DNA of 64,000 nt. It comes from Hyaloscypha bicolor E. Lineage: Eukaryota > Ascomycota > Leotiomycetes > Helotiales > Hyaloscyphaceae. Under the pieces are notes generated by a model. That model worked only from the letters and a program-made list of their open reading frames with translations. It ran no database searches and was not told the DNA's origin. A program made the translations under genes and the position numbers. The stretch lies in contig NW_020194686.1 of NCBI RefSeq assembly GCF_002865645.1, forward strand, positions 1-64,000, read 5' to 3'. Shown piece by piece: positions 24,597 to 33,939 of the stretch; the stretch's first letter is position 1; each line of letters starts with the position of its first letter.

Positions 24597-25451
24597 TCAA
24601 GGCCATCCACCATTAACCTTCAAAATCTGCCCCATAACATAACTCGCGTTATCACTCAACAAATAAACAATCGCATCAGCCAGCTCCTCCGGTTCCGCAA
24701 ACCGCTTCATCGGAATAAAGTTATAAACCTCCCTCGACATATCTCCTCTCTCCCCATCATTAAACTGCGCCGCCGACAACGGCGTCCGCGTGCCACCAGG
24801 CGCAACAAGATTGACTCTCACACCATATGGCGCAAAATCCAAAGCCCAGGTGCGAGTCAGACCCAACACGGCGTGTTTGGACGCCGTGTAGGCCCCCAGA
24901 GTTTGAAACCCGTAGTATGAGGCACTGGAACCGACATTAACGATGCTGCAAATCCCACTGGAGCTGGGGGTCCAAGTGAAGGGCTCTGACGATAGGGAGG
25001 AAGGAGAGGTTTTCTGAATGTGCCGGAGCAGCTCGGTGGCCACATTCCAGGTTCCGGTTAAATTGACTGCGATAGTGCGTTGGAACGTCTCATCGTCTTC
25101 GAGAATCCCGCCGCTGGATGGGCAGATACCGGCGCTGTTGACGAGGCCGCTTATTTTTGGGGTGAGCTTGAGAATGCTTTTGAACGAGTTTTGGACTGAG
25201 GGGCGTGATGAAACGTCGGTGGAGGGATAAAAGTATACTTTTCCCATTGGGGTTATGTTGCTGGCTTGAATTAAGGATGGTGGAGGGGAGTCGGCGCGGT
25301 CTACTACATGAACAGTTGCTGAGCGTTGGAGGAGCTTATGCACTGTCGCAAGTCCTATACCGGAGAACCCACCCGAAACGACGTAAGCCCTATTTGCGAG
25401 GCTGTGAGGTATTGCTGCCGCCATGATGAAAGTCGTCGAAGAAGTTAACAA
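24597..25451 (-). CDS. Short-chain dehydrogenase/reductase (SDR 2)
   Basis: One intronless frame encodes up to 284 residues. The likely start is the internal Met at 25424 (MAAAIPHSL), which gives 275 residues and brings the length closer to SDR 1. Motifs (numbered from the first Met): SGGFSGIG at 26-33 in place of TGxxxGIG, NSAG near 105, Ser in NVGSSAS near 175, YTASK at 188-192 and C-terminal VNGGWP. A classical SDR is expected to oxidise or reduce an alcohol/ketone with NAD(P). It is a paralogue of the SDR at 11509-12306, and the two share long identical strings including AYTASKHAVLGLTR. A roughly 10-residue insertion (SSLSSEPFTWTPSS region) distinguishes it. Two paralogues in one cluster suggest two successive redox steps or opposite stereochemistry (inference). 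Confidence 0.92.
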   Translation of the reverse strand: MLTSSTTFIMAAAIPHSLANRAYVVSGGFSGIGLATVHKLLQRSATVHVVDRADSPPPSLIQASNITPMGKVYFYPSTDVSSRPSVQNSFKSILKLTPKISGLVNSAGICPSSGGILEDDETFQRTIAVNLTGTWNVATELLRHIQKTSPSSLSSEPFTWTPSSSGICSIVNVGSSASYYGFQTLGAYTASKHAVLGLTRTWALDFAPYGVRVNLVAPGGTRTPLSAAQFNDGERGDMSREVYNFIPMKRFAEPEELADAIVYLLSDNASYVMGQILKVNGGWP

Positions 25452-25869
25452 GGCGGATTAGAGGCAGCGATAGTGAGAGTTCTGAGGATAGGAGTCAAGG
25501 TTAGTGACCTTCCACTCCCTGGAACTTGGAGATAATATGTTAAGTATCTTCGTAAATCGCGGCAATGGGAAACGGAATGTGATTATATTACAAGGTCTCT
25601 AAGTAGTTGGGAAAGAGGGGCAGGAGAAGATACTTGTTCGAGTTATAATGCTTTGTCACGACTTGTGTAGTCATGCCTGAGGGCTAAAATTCAATCAATT
25701 GCTAATCATGCAGACCTCGCACTTTAAGGATAGACGATGTGCAATTTGTCATGTCCAGATTAAATCGATATTTATGAACAAGCTGCTTCTGAGGCAGGAT
25801 AAGTTTCATTCTAAATAGAGAACCTTAGGCATACACGGGAAAATAATGTCACAAAACAGATCCTGACTC
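25452..25869. other. Intergenic, SDR 2 promoter / bZIP 3' flank
   Basis: This is the upstream region of SDR 2 and the downstream flank of the regulator gene. A TTAGTGAC string near 25500 resembles a degenerate bZIP half-site. Nothing else is supported. Confidence 0.4.
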
Positions 25870-28021
25870 CTAAGCTAAATTTTGTAGAGCTTCTTGGTAC
25901 ACCACTTTCGTTGCCTCTGTCATTCGAATTGGTGCATCTGGTGGTGCGGTAGGAATTCGGTAGGATCTCCCTTTTGCAACGATCGCCTCATACCCCTCAA
26001 ACTTCAGTTCTGGCCACTTCTCAAACAGGCCCGGATCAAATCGCCATGACTTGGCTGCATATAGGCGAATGTCATGCGACAGCTTCAGAACTAGCGCGGG
26101 TGTTGTGAGGATTTCAAGCAAGTTGAATGAGTTCGATCTGTCGTGATGGTGCGAATTTTGGTATTCGATCCGGTCATTCGGGGCAGAATATGGCGACATG
26201 CTGCTGAAAAGCAGATCCCGGAACGCATTTGTGGTGTCATCGAAACTCTGCCCAGCTTCATCATGTTGTGTATCGATGAAATCGGGTCCAGTCTCCAGAA
26301 AAGAAGAGTGGGCTTGAAACGCAGAACTACTCCTCATCAAAGATGAGCTGGCAGCATCAATAGCACTGTAAACGTTCCATATCCCAAAGTATGCCCTGAC
26401 AGGGGGAGCCTGTGGTAAGATCCGGGAGAGATCGTTGACTTCAATCACGTAGCTGTTCATCATGTCGCACATGAGACGGTCCAGAACCACGCTGTGATTA
26501 TAGTACATTATCACGCGATCTCTCAAATCAGCATAAGGAATCCAATCAATGATTGCAGAATGCGGCACAGTCAGCTGATCCTGAGTAGGTCTATAGTCAG
26601 GTAGCAGATTCTTATAAGTTTCGGCCGTGGGATGAATTCGCCAGAGGAGAATAGGTCCGATAATCTCTGGAACCTGGGATTTGAACCAGACGGAGTGCGT
26701 CCGCGGCCAGGCGTTAGCAATGAAAAGAGACATGATGGCAGTGCAGTGTTTGTAAGCTCTAAAGGATCATCTTGTCAGTAATGAAGAACCAAACTATATC
26801 AGATTAAGGGATAACGGCAGAGAACATACATCTGACGCGATATCTCGTCTGGTGCTACATCCAATTTGCAGCGGGCTTGCAGCTCAAGAGCTTCTACATG
26901 CTCAGAGAATATTGACGACTGTCCTGAATTGGGCGACAGGTGACCCATAGCTGATGAATTGGGGAAAAGTCCAGGAGGAAGCACGAGGCGTGTTTGTGAT
27001 GGAACCATCGTGTATGGCATATACGTCCCTGCGTGGGGAGCGTTCATACCTATTGTATCTTGGTGGACTGGTACCAGGGCATCGTGGTGAGATGGATCGT
27101 TCACGGGACAGAAATCCAGCTCTGGAGATGGTTCATCCATAGGGACCGCGCTTCTCGACCCGGAATTTTCAAAGAGTTCAGCAATGAAATTCTCGAAAGC
27201 TAGGTTATTAGGGTCCGCTTGATCGATTGGCTCTTCGTAGAGCTCTTCGGGAATTGTTTGATTTACTTCTTCAGGGGCAATATCGCTGACCAGCATCTCA
27301 ATCGGTTCTGGTGGCGTTGTTGCTGCTATGCTCATCGGAGGCTGTGATTCTGGAGGCGAACAAGGAGCGCTTGCGACCTCGTGAGGGCCTCTCGTGCTGT
27401 CACTGCTGGATGACCGTGGTTGCTCTACTCATACATCAGTGTTGGGTACCCACGTCAGCACCCTAGAGTTTATACTGTCATACCCTTGGGTGGCGGTCGA
27501 TGCCTTTTTGATCGCATATCGTTCCCTCGACCACCTAGAAAGACGTTAGGTTAGGCGGAGTGAAATCGCTTGCAACGGCCTTTACTCATCTCCTCATCAG
27601 GCTCCAACTCTTCAGCGCCTTGCACGTTCAGGATTCTGCCAACTTCGGCACCGATGCAATTCAAAGCAACGGAGATCTTCAAAATTTGCGATCGGGCCTT
27701 CAACGCTGCACCTCGTAGCTCCGCAGCTTCTCGGATCAACGTCTGGTTCCTTTCACTTTCGGATTGAGCGGCATTTTTCGTTCGTTCCTCTAGCTCTTTG
27801 ATATACATGGACTTGCGCTCGCGAAAATGTCTCTGTGATAAACGGTTACGAAGGCGCCTGAGAAAGACCAACGTGTGCGAGTCAGCCAAGTCCCCATTGC
27901 TTATTTCTCGAATTTTTTCAAGTTACCTTTTCGTGGTCTCATTTAATTCCTCCCAATTCTCGAACTCTGGAGCAGGTTCTGGTTCTATGGACCTTATTCG
28001 CTTCTGACGTGGGCGTGGCAT
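25870..28021 (-). CDS. bZIP transcription factor with DUF3425 domain
   Basis: Five exons read in phase: 27927-28021, 27596-27858, 27484-27534, 26830-27424, 25870-26758, about 630 residues. The basic region spans the first intron and reads RRLRNRLSQRHFRERK, with the bZIP signature N-x7-R, followed by a coiled coil from about residue 50 to 110. The middle is acidic and Pro/Ser-rich. The last third carries the DUF3425 features HPTAETYKNLLPDYRPTQDQ, HSAIIDWIPYADLRDRVI and a Trp-rich end (AAKSWRFDPGLFEKWPELK). Fungal bZIP-DUF3425 proteins are nuclear regulators, often located inside metabolite or stress clusters. Its place at the edge of this island makes it the candidate cluster regulator. The promoter carries a GA-rich tract. 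Confidence 0.9.
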
Positions 28022-28940
28022 GGTCCAGGAGTTTGTTTCGGCAACTATTTTGAGAAGTTCAGGTAAAATGCAAGTAAGGCCAAGGGAGAGAGGGAGAGAG
28101 GGAGAGGGATGGAAGAGAGAGAGAGAAGACGACGTGTGAAGGAAGAGAAGGATGTTGGCGAAGCCATGAAAAGCCAGCCAGCCGTCCCGAGGCACGGCAC
28201 AGAGCGCACGCCTTCCCCAGACCCCACACCCCCGCATAGACGACCCCGCACCGTCAGGTCATTCTGCGGATCAGGGGACAGGAGGCGGGAGGGGAGGCGA
28301 GGCGAAGGGGTTTGTCACTAAAAGTTTAGTCATCGCTTAAGAACGTAGCGAATATCCCCTCCAGTTTCGGAATCATGTTGAAGTTGTGGGATGAAGTAGA
28401 GGATTCAAATATTTCCTGGTCTTGCCAAAGTTGTGGATAGAGACGGATCACACCGGACGCGGAATGGAGCAAAGAAGAAGCTGAAACAACGTAGGATCCT
28501 GTCAATCTGGACACAGATTTTTGCACCGCCGGCGAAGTTCGAACATTTCGAGATCATGCCAAAGTTGAGCATGGGAAGACTATTCTGGAGCAAAGCAGAA
28601 GCAGGAGCATCTCGGGATCATTTCAAAGCTAGGTTAGTCGCACACAGAGAAAACAAAGCCCGCTGCCTGCTGTGTCTTGCCCTCGTGAATACATCGAGCG
28701 ACTGCCGTGATCTTGCAAAGACGTCGAGGATTCGCTGCGATCTTCCTCCGCCAATATATCGTTGGCTCGACGTATTCTGCCACCACTAAGATATGAAAGA
28801 CCAAGTGTATTCTTCCTCCACAAAGACATCAAGGATTTGCTGGATTGTGTCTGCGCCAAGATGTCAAAGCCGGCTGTGTTCCTGCCCTGAAGATGCGAAA
28901 AAAATTAATTACCTTAATCAAATTAATCCTGAATACCTTA
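28022..28940. promoter_or_regulatory. bZIP upstream region with GA-rich tract
   Basis: A purine tract of repeated GGGAGAGA units occupies about 28084-28130, less than 110 bp from the start codon. Beyond it lies GC-rich then ordinary intergenic DNA. Around 28330-28880 several loosely similar phrases recur, for example GGATC(A/T)T..CAAAG and a pair of AAAGAC(A/G)TC(A/G)AGGAT segments near 28720 and 28825, suggesting a decayed minisatellite. No gene is supported. Confidence 0.4.
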
Positions 28941-29108
28941 ATTAATACATACGTGACCTCATTACGTGATAGACTAGCCTAATTAGGTAAGGATCTTGCT
29001 CTAGCGCTCCTAAATAGTCGGGAGAAAAGCTCGCTAAGTCAGCGCTAGAGCAAGATCCTTGCCTAATTGGATTAGTCTATCACGTGATGTGGTCACGTGT
29101 GTATTAAT
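28941..29108. repeat. Inverted repeat, 68-bp arms, 32-bp loop
   Basis: The arm 28941-29008 is matched in reverse complement by 29041-29108 with few differences. Both contain a TACGTGA/TCACGT-type site, TAGACTA, CCTAATTA and the string AAGGATCTTGCTCTAGCGCT. The loop (29009-29040) is not repeated. Outer flanks are AT-rich, and a (TAATC)n microsatellite follows at about 29200-29225. This could be a MITE-like element or a hairpin left by a transposon. It lies between the cluster regulator and the permease. Confidence 0.8.
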
Positions 29109-30487
29109 CAAGATCTTCATGAATATTCATGATTAGCTTAACTAATTCGTGAATAGAATATGATTAATGAGAATATTTCATGAATAGATTAGATTACTAG
29201 CCATTAATCTAATCTAATCTAATCATTTCTCACACTGTTGCTCCCGCTGCGTGCTGGACCAGAAAACTCCTCATGATCCTCCTTGAATTTTCTTTGCCTT
29301 CCGTCAACCTGCGCTGATAGCATAGTCTACCGCTCTGCTTTGCCATGGAGATTCCACGTACGCGTTCTTCTTGCCATCTTCCTTTTGTTGATATCTTCTG
29401 CCGCATTGACTTCGCTCGGAGCAGCGGAAAGCTGGGGCCAGAATGGGCAACGATTCCCCTCGCATTTCGGTGGGCGTACTGGCCTACTCATGGACTGTGG
29501 ATGGCGCCTTCGGGATGCGGTGCAGTATCTTTTGGTCATTTTTTTTGAGGTCAGCGAGATATACAGAGCTGGGGAAGAGAACCGAACAAACGTATGAATG
29601 CTTCCCATAGTCCACTGCGAAGGCCCAAAGATCCTAAGCCATCAAACCCTCTTCATGCGCAAAGATTGTACGGTAAAAATTTTTGCGATTGCATTATTTC
29701 TATCCAGAATTGATATTGTTTACCATATATACATCGCTTTTAAAAAAGTCGATCGGCGACCCCTTCAAGCCCAGACAAATTTACAAGTTAATTAGAAAGC
29801 AATTAATTAGTGCTCTTATAGCTAAATCCAGGGCTAGTGAGGTCTATTCAAAGAGAATAACACTACAAACTAGCCAGGGAGCAGGTAGCGTGCCTCCTAG
29901 GGCATATAAGAAAGTAAAGCTTAGTAAAAAAAAAAAAGAGAGGTGTGTTTGCTGTCAGGGGCTGCGATTTACAGATTGACCTAAAAAATGAGTCGCACTA
30001 GCTCAAATTGCATCGAATCAAGGCAGGGAAAACACGAGGCATAATTCTATATATGGGTATAAGTAGTGCGATATGTATCTATATAAAAATTGTGGTTGTT
30101 TTGATATATTTCATAGATTAAGGTGGAATTGATGATTTTGATGGGGAAATCTAGCCCTTTGATTGGCCAGAATTAAGCGAAAACCAGTGTGCATGGGCCA
30201 AGGCGCCCCTGGCGGCAGCTGAACGGATAAGAGGCCACGAGGTACCCATTCCACGAAGAGGAGGATGATCAGACGTGAAGAGGCGACAACAACTTTTGAA
30301 AGCTTTGAAACCCCAAAAAAAGTATTTGATACTATTTTTTTTATCCATCATGTATCGCCAAAGGTATTCAATTTGATATTTTCAGCTTGTGCTATGCGAC
30401 TAACATCGTTACAAGCGTCAGAGTTTTCCTCGCAGAACACGCACCCCCTCAGATTCAACACACAGCCCGTGATCCCCCACGCATTTT
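29109..30487. other. Intergenic with short undistinguished frames
   Basis: Several frames of 60-105 codons occur on both strands (for example 29283-29597 plus and 29683-29979 plus) but none shows a recognised domain or consistent coding character. The frame ending near 29979 has a Lys-rich tail and could be a decayed transposon piece. Nothing is called. Confidence 0.4.
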
Positions 30488-32973
30488 TCATGCGACAATT
30501 TCCGACATCACCGGCTTGCGCTTCACAGCATATCGAGGCTGCCGCACACCAATCCCCGACATCACTGGCTTGCGCCTCACCGTATGTCGAGGTTGCTGCG
30601 CTCCAATCTCATGAGGCGAGCTTCGTCCTAGTCCAGAACTAGTACGACTTTCCCATCCATCGTAAGGACTTATTCTCCCACATCCACTCATATCATCTTG
30701 TGGTGGAGGCGAGGCTGAGCCTCTAGTCGAATCTTCATATTTGTTGTCCGTTTCCTCAATCTGATCAATTCTCATCCCGACATCTCTTGTCCACTGCAAA
30801 GTTATGATTTCGAGGACTTGTGTTAGACCACTGCGGTCGTGCTTGAAGATCGGTTCTCGCTTCACGTGCAAAGTCATGCCTCCTCTTGCGGATCGAATGT
30901 GGATATATAGCCTGAACATTACCCAGTACAAGAAAGAGAAGGCAAGTAGGCATGCGGCGAGAAGCTGTCCAGCCCACCATTGTACTTTATTGTTCGTTCG
31001 AGTTGCGAAGGGAAATTTGGGATCAGGGACCCACATGAAGATGAAGGGGAAGAGAGCGCCAATAAAGAAGACCAAGGCTGAGATTTTGCTCACCCAAGGT
31101 AGGTTGAGTTGGGACTTCTCTGCCCAGCCAACACTCGGAGTAAAACGTAGACATAGCAATCCGAGGGCGATAAAGACGAAATACGCGACGTCAATGTTGT
31201 AAGTCCAAGCGATGGTAACATATGAGTATGCTGCTGTGGTAGAATACGGGACTGGTTGAAGGGCGAGGACGGGGACGATGACTACTATGGATGTAATGAC
31301 CCAGTGCAAGGCTAAGGTGGCTACCGGGGTTTTCTCGTGATATATAGTCTTCGGAGTCGATTTTGTCTTTCGCTTGAAGAGACCACTGAGTGACAGGGAA
31401 TAACTACCCGAAAATAGAAGCGAGTAGGGCAGGATCCCTTCCTTTGCGATCTCTTGCTTAACTATACGTTTGTTAGCAGCCGCTCTTTAAGCATTTGAGG
31501 TACTCATTACCTCGGGCTGCAGTAAAAGTAACGACGATGATATTCCCAAGTGCTGAGATGGCCTTGAGAACCGAAACAAAGGTAGCTAGATGTTTGGGGT
31601 TGGTCCACACTCGGCCTAAAGTACGAGTCATGAAGAGCCCCATAACATCAGCGCCGCCAGCTACAAAGAGAAGTTTTTTAGGAATAATGGCTGCCTAGAT
31701 ATGTTGTGTGAGCGGCTGCTCTTTGAGACGTAGCATGAGCTTACATAAAGGATATTGACAGCCATATATATCACAACGACTATAATAACTCCTGCGAATG
31801 ACGCTCGAGGGAATATCTTTCGTGGCTCGCGAACTTCTGCGACAACCTAAGTTTGTTAGTAATTGAACATAAGTTGAAATTAGAAGGACGAACATAGTTG
31901 ATTTGGTGGAATGAGCCATAGGGCAAAATGACATAGATGAATGCTTCGGCATAACGAAATGGTAATCGAGGACTGTTGTCAAAATTGAAAGAGGTCTTCA
32001 GATCGAAATTTTCTTTTGCCACATCGCGGTTAATCCCTATGAAAGCACTAAAGTAAGTGTTTATAAACTAAGCTTTTATTGCTATGCATCATAAACTTAC
32101 ATATCAATCCAATGACAATGACAAAAAGCAATATAAATAGCTTTAGCGTCCCGAGAAAGTTGTTCAACAAGATACCCCACTTTCTTGACAAAGCATGGAG
32201 TAAACAACAGAGAGTATTTGCCGCAATAGCGATTACGATGATTTTTCCAGGAGCTTGCTTAACATGGGCAGCGTCGAGAATATTAGTTGCAAAGGATACG
32301 GAGTTTGAAGCGGTGTTTTCCAGAATAATGAAAGTGATTCCGTACATGCATGTAGCGAGGAAAACAGGTCGCTTTAACATGTAGTTAAACTAAAGCAGTG
32401 GTTAGCCAAATGTGCTTTTAGCCTTCAACATTAGTGCTTGCGTAATTCAATCCATCTCCACTTCGGATAGCGGATATTTTCTCCCCAGTCCGTCCAAGCG
32501 GCCATCTCGGGATGGAAAGACCCAGCTCTACAAAAACAAAACAACCGGCCAGAGTTACAATAGCGCCAAGCATCCAGAGTATTAGGGATAGCCCGATGCT
32601 TTGTGTATTTAGAAACACAGCCGAAGCAGAACTGAAAATGCCGACACCTACAAAAGCTCTTTATTAGTTTGGGTTTCCCTCGGGAAATGGTCCACAACAT
32701 ACCAATCATTCTATTAAATATCAAACAGATAGTAGAGTAGTATCCCATACGCGCAGCTTCTTTTGGAAGCTCCGAAATGATTTTGGTGGGGTCTTGCTCT
32801 GCGTCCTGAAGCTCTCTCAAGTCGTTGGGGTCCAGGTCGGGGTCCCATTCTGTGTTGAATTGCGAATTGTCATATACCATGGCTGCATGATCTTGGCTGA
32901 AAGGGTAGGCCATGTTGAACCTCTGGTCTCTGTCACTGTTATTTTCAAGCGAAGTATATGCGGAATTCATCAT
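30488..32973 (-). CDS. APC-family amino-acid permease (high-affinity methionine permease-like)
   Basis: Seven exons: 32703-32973, 32442-32647, 32101-32389, 31894-32036, 31745-31846, 31511-31694, 30488-31461, about 722 residues. After a hydrophilic N-terminus of about 70 residues, the first helix carries NRMIGVGIFSSASAVF, the substrate-binding G-rich signature, followed by ELGLSIPRWPLG, RSGDGLNY, LKRPVFLATCMYGI, EVREPRKIFPRA and a final helix pair. These are marks of the fungal Mup1-like/LAT-like branch. The second intron (32390-32441) starts GCAAGC, a GC-AG intron. The cytoplasmic tail is long and ends in a duplicated 18-residue unit (RQPRYAVKRKPVMS type). The start is taken at the Met pair at 32970/32973. 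The frame runs further upstream, but that extension looks non-coding and contains a poly-G run. Confidence 0.88.
30509..30616 (-). repeat. Tandem duplication in permease tail
   Basis: Two similar 54-bp units encode RKPVMSGI-type and RKPVMSEI-type segments at the extreme C-terminus of the permease. The repeated phrase on the plus strand is GACATCAC(C/T)GGCTTGCGC. It lies within the coding region and keeps frame. Confidence 0.6.
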
Positions 32974-33939
32974 GGGGAAGAACCATGAAATTGAACAAAA
33001 TAGACCTGGGAACAGCGTACCAAGCGCATGGAAGCCTGAGGCGATGAGAAGCCACTTGAATGCAGTGTTGACCGAGAAGGGGGGGGGGGGGAGGCTGCAT
33101 TGTCTTAACACTTGCCCCAATCGTTCATCGTTGGGCTTGAAAGCTGAAAGCCACCGCCTCTGCCTTTTCAAAAATAAAACACGGGAGCCAAACAAGAAAC
33201 TCATTCGTGGAGTGCGAGGGCGTATCACAGCCGCCGAACTCCGTGGTCAAGAACTTGAGAACATCTGAGAGAAAGAGGGTTCTACACTCAACATGAGCTT
33301 CTCTGTTCAAATAGACGTCGATCGATCTATGTAATTAAGGGCCTCTTTGGCTCGCATTTATCGAGTGATATGCCTTTTTTACGCTAATAAATGTTCAATC
33401 GGTTTTCAAAAATACAGCTTTTCCGCGCTTGTCCAAAAGTGCGTGATATTTATGGCACACTTAAAGGCGCACGCATTTTGGGAATTTCTTTTGAAAGATG
33501 GAGTGTACACCTTCTTTTTCAGTGGTGCACTTTTAAATGCGAGCCTGAGTCAAACGGGCCTTAAGCATGATGCTCTCGCATTCCGACTCGAAGAAAACAA
33601 AAATGGGGCGGGAAGCTCCCCGTATCCCACAGAGATAACAGGGTGAGACAGACAACGGGCTGAAAGATCAGGCGACGGATGCGCCAAATTTACGGATCAT
33701 GCCGCTACTGTAAATGTCCAGTAGGGCAGGTAACCGGCCAACAACCAACACATCAACGCCCGCGATAAGCCACGGAAAACAAAAGGAAAATCCCCACAGA
33801 CTCCGCTGGCCGGAGCTCAGCCCCGCAACGCTGCGTCGAGGCTCGATGTTGACAGCGAGCTCCTCCGATGATCATACCTAATCTTAGCTTCCTCAACAAA
33901 TCTTCGACTTCACCCGGCAGTCGTCTCCCCACACTCACA
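32974..33939. other. Divergent upstream region, permease / unknown gene
   Basis: Two divergent genes start at 32973 and 33940, so both promoters lie here. A run of about 13 G is at roughly 33078-33091. No protein is supported in the 33.3-33.7 kb interval. Confidence 0.5.

Noticed and set aside
29283..29979. Two 100-codon frames near the inverted repeat
   Set aside because: No recognisable domain, and frames overlap on both strands.
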